Positions 43,886 to 52,617 are shown, counted from the stretch's first letter. The stretch is DNA of 64,000 nt from Candidatus Fukatsuia endosymbiont of Tuberolachnus salignus (GCF_964030845.1 NZ_OZ034983.1:186001-250000); one strand, 5' to 3'. A program made the numbers and translations. The notes: a model not told the origin generated them from the sequence alone.

Positions 43886-44839
43886 TTAGTCAAATTCGAC
43901 CATCAGTTTGAAGCCCTGGTCTCCTGCTACTGTGCCCGACTCTGAAAGACTGTTGACAGGTACGTTGTATTTGTCGGAAGTTGCCCCGGGAATTGCCATT
44001 TTATTTAATGTTGACGATGGGTTATTTCCTGTGGCGACCTGGTTATTTCCGTGTAAAATCCACTGAATCTGCTTGAGGTTTGCGGTGATATCAGCTTCCG
44101 TCGCATCCCAAACACCGTTACTATTACTATCAACCCAAGCCCTGAATAAATAGCTTTGACCCACTCGAACAGAGGGTGCTTCCGCCCTGGTATAGTCTTG
44201 CGCTCCTGATCCTGCCTGTGGATTATCTGTCGCTAAAAAGATACCTCCATGAGTACCCGTGAGCGTAACTACGCCAATATTCGCAGCGATGTGATCATCG
44301 TGCTGACTAATATCAGCAATGGTTATCAATTTGCCAAGACGGGGGTAACCGTAAGCAGAAGCGACTTGAATGCTCACTTTAATCACTGAAGCACCGGCTG
44401 CTTGAGGTGGTATTTTAATTGTCGAACTACCTGATTTTTTGCGATCACCTAAGACATGACTGGCATCAGGAATGCTGTGATCAACCTCATTCAAAGTATA
44501 AAACCAGCTCACTATACTGTTATCGGTATCATTATCTTTATCATGAAAGTTATAGGTTAGGGTTATACTGTCCCCTGCGGTTATTTTTCCAGCAATAACA
44601 GAAACACGGCTAATATCCACTGCATCAGCCTTCTGGTTGGAAGGCGCACTGATCGTCGGTGCTCGACCCTGTATCGGCGCAGTTTCTTTGCTTATCCTTG
44701 TTCCTGGGATAAAGCCAGAATCAAAAATGTCATCCTCGCTAACAGGATCATCCGTATTAGCGATAGCATTCGAATATCCACTCAACCATAAAACGAGTGT
44801 CATCGTAGCTATTGCAATTGTTTTTAACGTTAACTTCAT
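43886..44839 (-). CDS. Secreted protein of the invasin cluster (paralogue 2)
   Basis: 317 residues with a signal peptide (about 1-27, ending NAIA). Module 1 (about 85-177) has ITAGDSITLTYNFHDKDND, an Asp/Asn-rich loop that could bind calcium, then IKIPPQAAGASVIKVSIQ. Module 2 (about 225-317) has VGQSYLFRAWVDSNSNGVWD, IQWILHGN and the closing DQGFKLMVEFD. It is paralogous to the downstream gene over the whole mature length. It starts 92 bases after the autotransporter stop, with a family-B end fragment between them. The function is not recognised; a passenger or partner of the autotransporter is the best inference. Confidence 0.6.
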   Translation of the reverse strand: MKLTLKTIAIATMTLVLWLSGYSNAIANTDDPVSEDDIFDSGFIPGTRISKETAPIQGRAPTISAPSNQKADAVDISRVSVIAGKITAGDSITLTYNFHDKDNDTDNSIVSWFYTLNEVDHSIPDASHVLGDRKKSGSSTIKIPPQAAGASVIKVSIQVASAYGYPRLGKLITIADISQHDDHIAANIGVVTLTGTHGGIFLATDNPQAGSGAQDYTRAEAPSVRVGQSYLFRAWVDSNSNGVWDATEADITANLKQIQWILHGNNQVATGNNPSSTLNKMAIPGATSDKYNVPVNSLSESGTVAGDQGFKLMVEFD

Positions 44840-44904
44840 GCTATCTGTTCCAGCGTTAAATGCATTTTATCCAATGCTGATTGACTCCTTTCCGTTGTTA
44901 CAAC

Positions 44905-44926
44905 AGTAGATTTCTTGCAAAACCTA
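44905..44926. repeat. Family-B repeat end fragment
   Basis: AGTAGATTTCTTGCAAAACC, a solo family-B terminus between the autotransporter stop (44931) and the paralogue-2 start (44839). The rest of the element is gone. Confidence 0.6.
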
Positions 44927-44930
44927 CTTA

Positions 44931-47216
44931 TTAATAAGTGACCCTAATTTTAAAACCTTGATCACCACAAGTCAGACCCGTATTACTTTCATGGGATTCT
45001 CGAGGGGTAAAGGTATAGCCACGCACTCCAGTATCATGGTTGTTCAGTGATGCTCCTGATGCACCACATTCGCTATTTTCACCATGTAACAACCATCTAA
45101 TATGATCAGGGGGGATTTGTTCGGTGATATCTTCATCGTTTTTGGCGTAAAATTTCGCCTCATATGCCTTGCCAACCAGCGGGGTATCACCCGTTTTTAA
45201 AAGATTCGATCCCTTTGGATCAAGAATAACTATCCGTACGTCTTCAGTACTATTAGTAGCCACAAATAACAAAGACAGGCGATTGCTCTCACCATAGTCG
45301 GCCAAAGATGCAGCCAGTTCGAAACTTCCGTGCAGACTACTTACTACTTTCACTACATATTCGTTGGCTTCTGGCTGATTAGGTTCAATAACACGAATAC
45401 AAGGGAGTCTCATTCCATTACTATTTTTAGGGCAACGTTTTTCAGTGACTACCGGCACCCTTTTGCCATCCTTATCAACCACATACCACGTTGGTTTTAT
45501 ACCTTTAAGCTGTACCGTATTACCTTTGTAATCTTGCACGTTAATTTTTACTTGAATGGCATCCGCGACGATGCCGCTAGCCGGTGCCTTGTTATCGCCG
45601 ATGACGGATAACTTTCCTTTTCGATTGTGACCATTAAGAATGTGCAAATTATTAGAAATTGCGGTATTGCCTTTTTTATCAGTAAGTTCAATAGCTAGCT
45701 GATAAGTATTACTGTCTTCTGATTCGGGACGCCAAGTTGGTAACGTAATTTTCCATCCTTGGGGATTGAGGCTACCCGCAGTGGCGACTAAGGAAAGTGG
45801 CACAACATCACCCAGCCAGCGTATTTTAGTGATTGGATATTTTGTCTTTACCAACGGCTGCATAATATAGCTATCCCCCTCTATCAGCCCTGGTGTCACC
45901 GGAGGAAGATCAACGCTAATAACCTGTTTTTCCTTGTATTCAAGGACGATATCGTAGTTACGATCTACCAGATCGAAGCGATTACCTGTAAGACTACGGC
46001 TTGTTCCCACTTTAGTGGGATCTAACTGCTGCTGTAATGTGACACCCCATTGATAATTTAATGTCAGGCCAAATTGGGTTTCTTTTTGGCGCTGCTGCCC
46101 TTGCTTATGATTGACATTAATGGTTGCTAGTGGAAAAGGGGTGTAATTTAAACCTAGGTTGACAGCACGAGGATCTTGTTGTCGTTGATTTTTGCCAAAA
46201 CCGAAGAGGCCAACTGCATCGCCAAAATACTGCTCATATTTCAGCGAGGCACCGAGTTGAGGGTAAGCAGGCAAATAGCCTTGTCCACGAATATCGAACC
46301 CTCGTGCAGGACGTTCGAGATAATCTTCAACATCAGCGGAATCCCTCCAGTTTGATAACGGATGGTAATAATTGGCAGCAAATTTCAGATAGTCCATCGA
46401 CGTCTCTAGCCCCATTCCCATACGGCGATGAGAGCGACTCCAATCATAATCAAAGAAAAAGTTATATCCCCAACGCCAACGGTTATCAGGCATATCAATA
46501 CGTTGCCCAATACCTAAATGAGTGATCATACGCCCTTGCTGATCATGGATGCCCATTTGTGAGAAGAGTAATTGGTGCGGGTTGTCATACCAAGGTGTAA
46601 ATAGTGAAACACTACTCTTATTAAAGCGTCCCCGATCATCAACCGCTAAATTAAATTGTGCCTGCCCAAATTTCCCTAATAAAGTTTGCGTTTTTTGCTG
46701 TAATGGCGTCAGAAAATAATTTTTCGCCATGCTTTTAACCTTCCCTGTTGCCTCGGTTTTTATTTTATCAAGAGTGATATTATTTAAATCTTTACTGGCC
46801 AAAAACTGGAGGGCCCGTAATGGATCCGCCTCAGTAGTTCCCTTGGGTTGGCAACAATTGTTTTCACTTGATAAAACCGGCAAATTATGCCGTGCCTCTT
46901 TATTTGTATCCTGTTTTCGATCGCCGAATAGTGTGGTATTAGAACTTGATGAGCCAATAGAAAAAAAGGAATTTTCATTAACAATAATATTTCTATGTTT
47001 ATTAATTGCTGGCGAATTAGGTAGGTAATGGTTAGCTTTATAAATATCATCAGACTGCGCCGGGTGCAATAAACCCTTTTGATTTTCAACAACGGGCTGC
47101 CATGCCACTTCATTTTGCTGGGCAAGCAAGGGGCTAAACATGAATCCGATAACTAATATAGGAAAGTTAAAGCATATTGACCTAATTAATTGAAATTTAA
47201 ATAAAATACGTTCCAT
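44931..47216 (-). CDS. Intimin/invasin-type inverse autotransporter
   Basis: 761 residues from the ATG of MERILFKFQLIRSIC; an in-frame TTG four codons upstream is less likely. The signal sequence ends near LLAQQ (about 33). A linker leads to the inverse-autotransporter beta-barrel (about 165-425), with GIGQRIDMPDNRWRWGYN, FFFDYDWSRSHRRMGMG, GYLPAYPQLGASLKYEQYFG and LGLNYTPFPLATINV motifs of the intimin/invasin family. After it come Ig-like modules (about 430-660), one with NGMRLPCIRVIEPN. The last ~90 residues carry VGKAYEAKFYAKNDEDITEQ, IRWLLHGEN and the end CGDQGFKIRVTY, the same module as in the two downstream proteins. No C-type lectin tip is present, so it may act as a transporter or short adhesin. 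Confidence 0.8.
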   Translation of the reverse strand: MERILFKFQLIRSICFNFPILVIGFMFSPLLAQQNEVAWQPVVENQKGLLHPAQSDDIYKANHYLPNSPAINKHRNIIVNENSFFSIGSSSSNTTLFGDRKQDTNKEARHNLPVLSSENNCCQPKGTTEADPLRALQFLASKDLNNITLDKIKTEATGKVKSMAKNYFLTPLQQKTQTLLGKFGQAQFNLAVDDRGRFNKSSVSLFTPWYDNPHQLLFSQMGIHDQQGRMITHLGIGQRIDMPDNRWRWGYNFFFDYDWSRSHRRMGMGLETSMDYLKFAANYYHPLSNWRDSADVEDYLERPARGFDIRGQGYLPAYPQLGASLKYEQYFGDAVGLFGFGKNQRQQDPRAVNLGLNYTPFPLATINVNHKQGQQRQKETQFGLTLNYQWGVTLQQQLDPTKVGTSRSLTGNRFDLVDRNYDIVLEYKEKQVISVDLPPVTPGLIEGDSYIMQPLVKTKYPITKIRWLGDVVPLSLVATAGSLNPQGWKITLPTWRPESEDSNTYQLAIELTDKKGNTAISNNLHILNGHNRKGKLSVIGDNKAPASGIVADAIQVKINVQDYKGNTVQLKGIKPTWYVVDKDGKRVPVVTEKRCPKNSNGMRLPCIRVIEPNQPEANEYVVKVVSSLHGSFELAASLADYGESNRLSLLFVATNSTEDVRIVILDPKGSNLLKTGDTPLVGKAYEAKFYAKNDEDITEQIPPDHIRWLLHGENSECGASGASLNNHDTGVRGYTFTPRESHESNTGLTCGDQGFKIRVTY

Positions 47217-48087
47217 TTTTTTAACCAAATGCCGCTATGAAATTTTCTTGATATTTATGAAAATACAGACGTAATCATATAAAGAGACTAGAGAGACGCA
47301 CGAGAAACCAATTAGTAACTAATTGATTTTATGCGTTTAATAAACATTATAAAAGCAAAAATTAAATTTAATACTGTCCCTCCATATGACACTACGAAAA
47401 ATAAGTAACAAGTAACATTTAATGGTTAATCTTAATAAATCAGTAATCTATTGATGAACAGCTAAAGGTATATAGCCATCACTCGGGCGCGGAGGATAGC
47501 ACAACCTTTTACGTTAATAAATAGAAAAAATAATTATGCTCGTATGTAACTTTCAAAAGGGGGGGTTATTTAACTTCAGCATTAATAGTGTGGTATATAC
47601 TCTAACAATTTACATCCCGGTCTATTGATACAACACATTGAACAAAAACGTATTCCACTGTTCTTTCACACCCTATGGTTGCCATTTTTAGGCAGAAATA
47701 AAAGTACATTCTAATTTTAATTACTGTGATAATAATATTTATGGTTTCTATTGAGAGCAATCAATATACTCTTAAAAACTGTGATTTAACAGAATGGTTA
47801 AAAACACCCATTTAAAATATGGGATCCATGTATTTTTTTGTAACTGTCTGATGAGGCAGCATTACCTTATATAATCATTGATTCATGTTGAGCATAGGAG
47901 CCCGCTAGAAATCTAATTATACTCGCCAATACTTCGTCAAAAATGAACTCAAAATGTTCATTGACTTTCATGGCAGATTGAGGCACCCCTTTAGGGGATA
48001 TAAATCGTGCCGGATGCGTATTCCTTTCTGCATCCAGTGAAAAAGTTTGACATAATAGGCATTATATTTAATGAAGATAGAAAGCTG
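47217..48087. other. Long non-coding gap upstream of the autotransporter
   Basis: About 870 bases, very AT-rich, between divergent genes. The only recognisable item is a degraded family-A fragment at about 47898-47970 (GAGCCCGCTAGAAATCTAAT, then CGTCAAAAATGAACTCAAAATG). The GAGGCACCCCTTTAGGGGAT stretch at 47980-47999 can form a small CCCC/GGGG hairpin. No gene with a credible start was found. Its size suggests promoter DNA for the invasin cluster plus decayed sequence. Confidence 0.45.
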
Positions 48088-48729
48088 ATGGCAGATAAAA
48101 AAAATCTCAATATCCTGAGAAACCGTTTTCAAGGCTATTATCCAGTGGTAATCGATGTAGAAACCAGTGGTTTTGATGCTCAAACTAACGCATTACTAGA
48201 AATTGCGGCAATCACGTTGCGGATGAACGAAGCAGGCTGGTTAACATGTAATGAAGCCCAGCATTTTCACGTGCAACCTTTTGAAGGTGCCATTTTAGAA
48301 GAGAACGCATTGATATTTAATGGGATAAAGCCTAAGGATCCGTTGCGTGGCGCTATTAGTGAATATGAGGCTTTGGATGCCATTTTCAAGAAGATAAGAG
48401 CAGAGCTCAAGAGTGAGGGATGTCGGCGGGCGGTTATTGTCGCCCATAACGCTCGCTTCGATCACGGCTTCGTGATGGCCGCTGCCGAACGATCTGCATT
48501 GGAACAAAATCCGTTCCACCCTTTTGTTACTTTCGATACCGCGGCGTTAAGTGGTTTGGTGTTGGGGCAGACGGTGTTAGCCAAGGCTTGTGTCGCTGCT
48601 GAAATCGGATTTGACAGCAAGCAGGCACATTCAGCTTTATACGATACTCAGCAGACCGCAACATTATTTTGCGAACTGGTAAACCGCTGGAAGCGTTTTG
48701 GTGGTTGGCCTCCGTCTCGCCCTGGTTGA
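48088..48729 (+). CDS. rnt: Ribonuclease T
   Basis: 213-residue DEDD-family 3' exonuclease that trims tRNA ends and stable RNA precursors. The catalytic acids are in VVIDVETSGF (Asp, Glu) near 23-32, in the NARFDHGFVM motif near 124, and in QAHSALYDTQQTA near 181-193 (His, Asp). The start MADKKNLNILRNRF aligns with E. coli; 27 upstream codons lack homology. It is followed by a family-B repeat and then convergent grxD, a pair also neighbouring in E. coli. Confidence 0.95.
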   Translation: MADKKNLNILRNRFQGYYPVVIDVETSGFDAQTNALLEIAAITLRMNEAGWLTCNEAQHFHVQPFEGAILEENALIFNGIKPKDPLRGAISEYEALDAIFKKIRAELKSEGCRRAVIVAHNARFDHGFVMAAAERSALEQNPFHPFVTFDTAALSGLVLGQTVLAKACVAAEIGFDSKQAHSALYDTQQTATLFCELVNRWKRFGGWPPSRPG

Positions 48730-48739
48730 TGGGGGACTC

Positions 48740-48891
48740 TATGAGGCTCCTTGCAAAACCCACTGTGTGGTATGAATTCAGCGTTACGTGGTGCCCGCCA
48801 ACCTTTATGGTACTGCGCAGTACGCACTGCGGTTGCTACACGCCGGGCGCCTTGACTTCACACCACTCGCTCCGGTTTTGCAAGAGGTTTA
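48740..48891. repeat. MITE-like repeat, family B
   Basis: About 150 bases. Ends are GAGGCTCCTTGCAAAACCC and GGTTTTGCAAGAGGTTTA, inverted. The interior GGTGCCCGCCAACCTTTATG, ACTGCGGTTGCTACACGC and GGCGCCTTGACTTC match other copies. Its right border lies inside the grxD stop codon. Confidence 0.85.
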
Positions 48892-49236
48892 TTGTACGGT
48901 TTCGGCCTGCTGTGGGCGGTGTTTATCAGCGGCTTTGTCTACTAGCGGCTGCAACGCACCGGTCCGATACAGCTCATTCAAGATGTCACAGCCACCTATT
49001 AGTTCGCCATCAACCCAAAGTTGTGGAAAAGTTGGCCATACAGCAAATTTGGGTAGCTCAGCCCGAATATCGGGGTTTTGCAAAATATCTACATAGCTAA
49101 AAGGTACACCACAGGCAGATAATATTTGCACCGCTTGTGCCGAAAAACCACAATTTGGCAGCTTGGGCGAACCTTTCATGTACAACAGGATCGGGTTTTC
49201 TGCGAGTTGATTTTTAATCTTTTCAATAGTCGTCAT
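48889..49236 (-). CDS. grxD: Monothiol glutaredoxin GrxD
   Basis: 115 residues of the CGFS glutaredoxin family, which binds a 2Fe-2S cluster with glutathione and hands clusters to targets, often together with BolA proteins (ibaG is at 15746). The CGFS motif starts at Cys29; the glutathione-contacting WPTFPQLWVDGELIGGCDI is present (shown in part). The stop TAA is made of the TA target and the first base of the family-B repeat end. The C-terminal LVDKAADKHRPQQAE aligns poorly beyond AAD, as this tail is variable. Confidence 0.95.
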   Translation of the reverse strand: MTTIEKIKNQLAENPILLYMKGSPKLPNCGFSAQAVQILSACGVPFSYVDILQNPDIRAELPKFAVWPTFPQLWVDGELIGGCDILNELYRTGALQPLVDKAADKHRPQQAETVQ

Positions 49237-50073
49237 CTGTTACGTCCTCAACAATATGTTTAATTGCATCATGGTTATAATCTGTACCTGTCTTTCACCG
49301 TTACGAATTTCCGCATATTTTGCGGTAGTGACTTTGCGATAGCTATACCGTCATCAAATTGACTGGTGGTGGGTTAGGCGGCAGCCGCAAAATTTTAACA
49401 TAATTCAGCCAGAAAACCGCGTTTAATATCCTTACAATGTAAAGGCCGATATCCTCGCCATAGAGCTAGAACTTCAAATCACACTGGATAAATTGAAGAA
49501 AATCATATAAATTATTTATGGTTGTTGATGCCAAACCGTAATTCTAAGCCGTAAGAGAAGCTAGGTGTTATCCTATCAACACGCAAGAGCGAGCTTAGTA
49601 TAAATGGTAATAAACATAGCAAACAAAATAGCAAAAATAGCTAAAAACTGGAATCATCGCTCGATGAATCTAATTTTTTATTCTTAGCCAACGCCAGTAG
49701 TGATAGGGTTTTCGTGAGTTATCCACCAGTTCTGTGGATAACCTTGTGTGTTAGCCATAGAAAACTGATGTCAAACGCGTACGTGCGCCACTTGTACCGT
49801 TTTGCCGATATTCTCTTCTTTTTTATTTAATCGCTTCTATAACAATATGTTAATTAAAATCAAGCTACTAATTTAGTGATCAGCAAGGGAAATATTTTCT
49901 TTGGACAAATTAATTTTTTAGTCTAGGGGCTGTTGGCTCTTCACAATAAGGGTTTCTCGCTTGAATTATATAATAAATATTAATTAATTGCATATGATGA
50001 ATAATATAAGTTAATAATGAAAAACAAAGCCATTACAATTAATCCTCTCTATACTGTGCAGCATATAATACAT
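49237..50073. other. Non-coding gap with paired DnaA-box-like sites
   Basis: About 840 bases, AT-rich, between grxD and tpiA. It holds an inverted pair of DnaA-box-like nonamers: TTATCCACC (49719-49727) and TGTGGATAA (49733-49741, complement TTATCCACA). AT-rich tracts such as TATAATAAATATTAATTAAT follow downstream. No gene with a credible start is present. The pair may be a DnaA-titrating or regulatory site; calling it an origin is not justified from this alone. Confidence 0.4.
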
Positions 50074-50211
50074 TAGACCTCTTGCATAACCTGTTGCATG
50101 GTGTGGATTCGGTGTCATGGAGTGTTTGCAATCCTCATGTACTCGTATGTCAACGAAGGTTGCTGTGCGCTTTGGCTTCGCATAACGAACGCCGGTTTTT
50201 CAAAAAGTCTA
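50074..50211. repeat. MITE-like repeat, family B
   Basis: 138 bases including TA at both ends, with termini TAGACCTCTTGCATAACC and GGTTTTTCAAAAAGTCTA and an interior TTTGCAATCCTCATGTACTC and GGCTTCGCATAACGAACG. It ends only 25 bases before the tpiA ribosome-binding site, so it is in the tpiA leader or displaces its promoter. Confidence 0.85.
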
Positions 50212-50246
50212 TTCTCTTTGCTGAAAAAAAGATTGGAGGAATAAAG

Positions 50247-51014
50247 ATGCGCCATCCCTTGGTTATGGGTAACTGGAAATTAAACGGTAGTACTGGGATG
50301 ATCAGTACATTTATCCCAGCGCTACTGGCAAAATTAAGCGAAATGAAGAAGTGTAACCTGGTCATTGCTCCACCGTTGGTTTACCTCCATCAAGTCCGAA
50401 GTCTGCTTGCGGGTAGTGTTATCAGATTGGGTGCACAAAATGTCGATATACATCCTGCTGGTGCTTTCACCGGTGAAATTTCTGCCGAAATGCTGAAAGA
50501 TATCGGTGCAAAATACATCATTATTGGTCATTCTGAGCGTCGTAGTCATCACCGCGAAAGTGATGAGATTATCGCTAAAAAATTTGCCCTCTTAAAAGCA
50601 CAGGATTTGATTCCGGTACTTTGTATCGGTGAATCCGAGGTCGAAAACCAGGCGGGGGAGACACAGGGAGTCTGTGCAAAGCAGCTGGATGCCGTATTAA
50701 AGACCTCAGGTGATAAAGCATTTGAAAATGCAGTCATCGCTTATGAACCTCTCTGGGCAATTGGTAGCGGTAAATCCGCGACCCCAGCAGAGGCACAGAG
50801 GGTACATAAATTTATCCGTGGCCATATTGCACAAAAAGATGCTAACAGTGCAGAAAAAGTGGTTATTCAATACGGAGGGTCTGTTAGTCCCGCTAACGCT
50901 GCCGAATTGTTCGAACAACCCGATATCGACGGTGCGCTAGTAGGGGCTGCATCATTAAAAGCGGATGAGTTTGCAGCGATAGTCAAAGCGGCAGCAGATG
51001 CTAAGCGAAACTAA
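50247..51014 (+). CDS. tpiA: Triosephosphate isomerase TpiA
   Basis: 255-residue TIM barrel interconverting dihydroxyacetone phosphate and glyceraldehyde 3-phosphate. Lys11 and catalytic His95 (GHSERR) are in place; the catalytic Glu is in AYEPLWAIGSGK (about 167), followed by the flexible loop. The start ATG has TTGGAGGA upstream; a longer frame would read through the repeat. It matches E. coli in length (255). It is followed by a strong terminator. In E. coli tpiA also lies near cpx and pfkA, as here. Confidence 0.97.
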   Translation: MRHPLVMGNWKLNGSTGMISTFIPALLAKLSEMKKCNLVIAPPLVYLHQVRSLLAGSVIRLGAQNVDIHPAGAFTGEISAEMLKDIGAKYIIIGHSERRSHHRESDEIIAKKFALLKAQDLIPVLCIGESEVENQAGETQGVCAKQLDAVLKTSGDKAFENAVIAYEPLWAIGSGKSATPAEAQRVHKFIRGHIAQKDANSAEKVVIQYGGSVSPANAAELFEQPDIDGALVGAASLKADEFAAIVKAAADAKRN

Positions 51015-51030
51015 GAACGGTTTGACGCTA

Positions 51031-51064
51031 AAAAAACCGGAGCGACGATGACTCCGGTTTTTTT
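51031..51064 (+). terminator. Rho-independent terminator of tpiA
   Basis: An eight-base stem AACCGGAG / CTCCGGTT around CGACGATGA is followed by seven T, starting 17 bases after the tpiA stop. Confidence 0.92.
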
Positions 51065-51124
51065 GTTGCTGCGCGCCAGGCGCTTTGGCTTTGCAGTATT
51101 CGCTATAGTTTCGCAAGCAGTCTA
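51065..51124. repeat. Half of a family-B repeat
   Basis: GCGCCAGGCGCTTTGGCTTT through TTTCGCAAGCAGTCTA is the right half of a family-B element, immediately after the tpiA terminator. The left half is missing. Confidence 0.65.
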
Positions 51125-51140
51125 CTACTATTAAAGACCT

Positions 51141-52268
51141 TTATTTTTGATCACGGAAACCGACGTCATACAGCTCCAGTTTACCGGCGCCAACCGAGCC
51201 AATGAATTTTTTTAGTGTACGCTTCAGGCTCTTATGATCAGAAGAAATATCCACTTTATAATATTTTTTCTTTTGTACATCAATTAAATGAACTTCGTTA
51301 TTGGTGACAACCACATTACATCGATGTTCTGGTGTTGGACAGAACAGCGAACGCCAACAGCCTATTTTGCGTGGGATCACTAATATTCCATTCATATTTT
51401 TTTTATTTTTTGCTAGTCTGGCAGATAATTGTGCAATGGAGTCGTAACATTTAATATTTGTCTCCTCTGTTACAAACAGTATAACGTCATTCCCTTTTAT
51501 TTCAGGTATAGCACGATGCAATATCGTTGTATTTATCGTATCTGCTACCGATTTAGCACAAGATGCAGAATTAGTTTGTCCCACACCGTGGATCCTAAAT
51601 ATTTTTTCAGCCAGCCAAGCGACAAATTTTAAACGCTTAACAGGTCTACCATAACGATTTACTTCTTCTAATAGCATATTTTTTGTGTACGATTCTAATA
51701 TAGACGAATAAAATCTATGGGTTGAGTCATGTGGAAGCCCCCAGATATCGATGTCTGGATAAATTTTTTTCTTTAATAATTTATCTGTGTCTGCTGTGCT
51801 AAAATAATTATCTTCGATGTTAATGTTGGAAAAGCCTTTACTGCCACTGTCATCTATCATCGGATGGCTGGTTCCGGCGCAATTATCGAGATCAATGGTT
51901 TCTTCTAATTTTTTTTCATTACCAAAATGTCCTCGAATACTACTAAATATTCTGAGACAAGGTGAAGAACTGTAACATTCTACTACTGCCAGTCTGTGCG
52001 ACTCTTTATATTTTTTTAGTTTATACTTGACTAAGTCATGAGCATTTTCTCTTATCATTCCCTTTTTACGTAGGGAATTAAGCGCTTCATCTACTGAACC
52101 ATGCAGTTCCTTTGTTGAAAAATTGAGAGAGTGAAATTCATTATTTCCATTATTGATAGAAAGCAAAAATTTATTTGATCCTGAGAAACATCCATTCAAT
52201 TTATTCATTGCTGTGCTTTCATTGTCTCGTAATAAAGGAAGCTCAGACATACTTATTGACGTTTTCAT
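51141..52268 (-). CDS. Orphan protein with possible papain-like catalytic triad
   Basis: 375 residues from the ATG of MKTSISMSELPLL, which has GGAGGAAC eight bases upstream; the 39 extra codons before it lack a ribosome site. I recognise no family. The first ~200 residues are Ser/Asn/Lys-rich. The last ~150 contain an ordered pattern like papain-fold (Tox-PL/NlpC-like) enzymes: a helix starting NSASCAKSVADTI (Cys237), a strand with HRCNVVVTNNEVHLIDVQ (His315) and its Asp330, followed by KKKYY. AT-rich codon use, lack of a signal peptide and isolation between repeats fit a secreted effector or toxin that was acquired. The enzyme class is a hypothesis from residue spacing only. Confidence 0.5.
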   Translation of the reverse strand: MKTSISMSELPLLRDNESTAMNKLNGCFSGSNKFLLSINNGNNEFHSLNFSTKELHGSVDEALNSLRKKGMIRENAHDLVKYKLKKYKESHRLAVVECYSSSPCLRIFSSIRGHFGNEKKLEETIDLDNCAGTSHPMIDDSGSKGFSNINIEDNYFSTADTDKLLKKKIYPDIDIWGLPHDSTHRFYSSILESYTKNMLLEEVNRYGRPVKRLKFVAWLAEKIFRIHGVGQTNSASCAKSVADTINTTILHRAIPEIKGNDVILFVTEETNIKCYDSIAQLSARLAKNKKNMNGILVIPRKIGCWRSLFCPTPEHRCNVVVTNNEVHLIDVQKKKYYKVDISSDHKSLKRTLKKFIGSVGAGKLELYDVGFRDQK

Positions 52269-52481
52269 AAGAAGTTCCTCCAGAAAGAAAACTGCCTTAT
52301 TTAACCGTAGTAGATAAAATAATGTAGACTTCATCCTATTTTCTATATCTAATAGAAAATGAACGTTTATGAAAGTTATTGGCATAAAAAGACTGCGCTT
52401 AAAAATACGTAAGAATGTTAGCAGTATAATTATTTTTATCGTGCTAATAACAGATGCAGAAAAATATTTAATGATAAAGAA

Positions 52482-52615
52482 TAGATTTTTTGCAAACCCG
52501 TGATCTGTGGAGTGAAAGTCAAGGCACTTGGAGCGTAGCAGTCACAGTGTGTACAACATGCGAGCACCGAGTAACGTAGAATTCACACCACACAGTAGAT
52601 TTTGCAAGAAGTCTA
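52482..52615. repeat. MITE-like repeat, family B
   Basis: 134 bases including terminal TA. Ends are TAGATTTTTTGCAAACCC and ATTTTGCAAGAAGTCTA, with interior AAGTCAAGGCACTTGGAGCG and CGAGCACCGAGTAACGTAGA. It lies just downstream of the pfkA terminator. Confidence 0.8.
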
Positions 52616-52617
52616 AT

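Noticed and set aside
47968..48183. 71-codon frame overlapping the start of rnt
   Set aside because: Antisense to the RNase T start and without a ribosome site.
49700..49760. Chromosomal replication origin at the DnaA-box pair
   Set aside because: Only two boxes, no mnmG/mioC or dnaA neighbours, no 13-mer series; listed as a site of interest instead.
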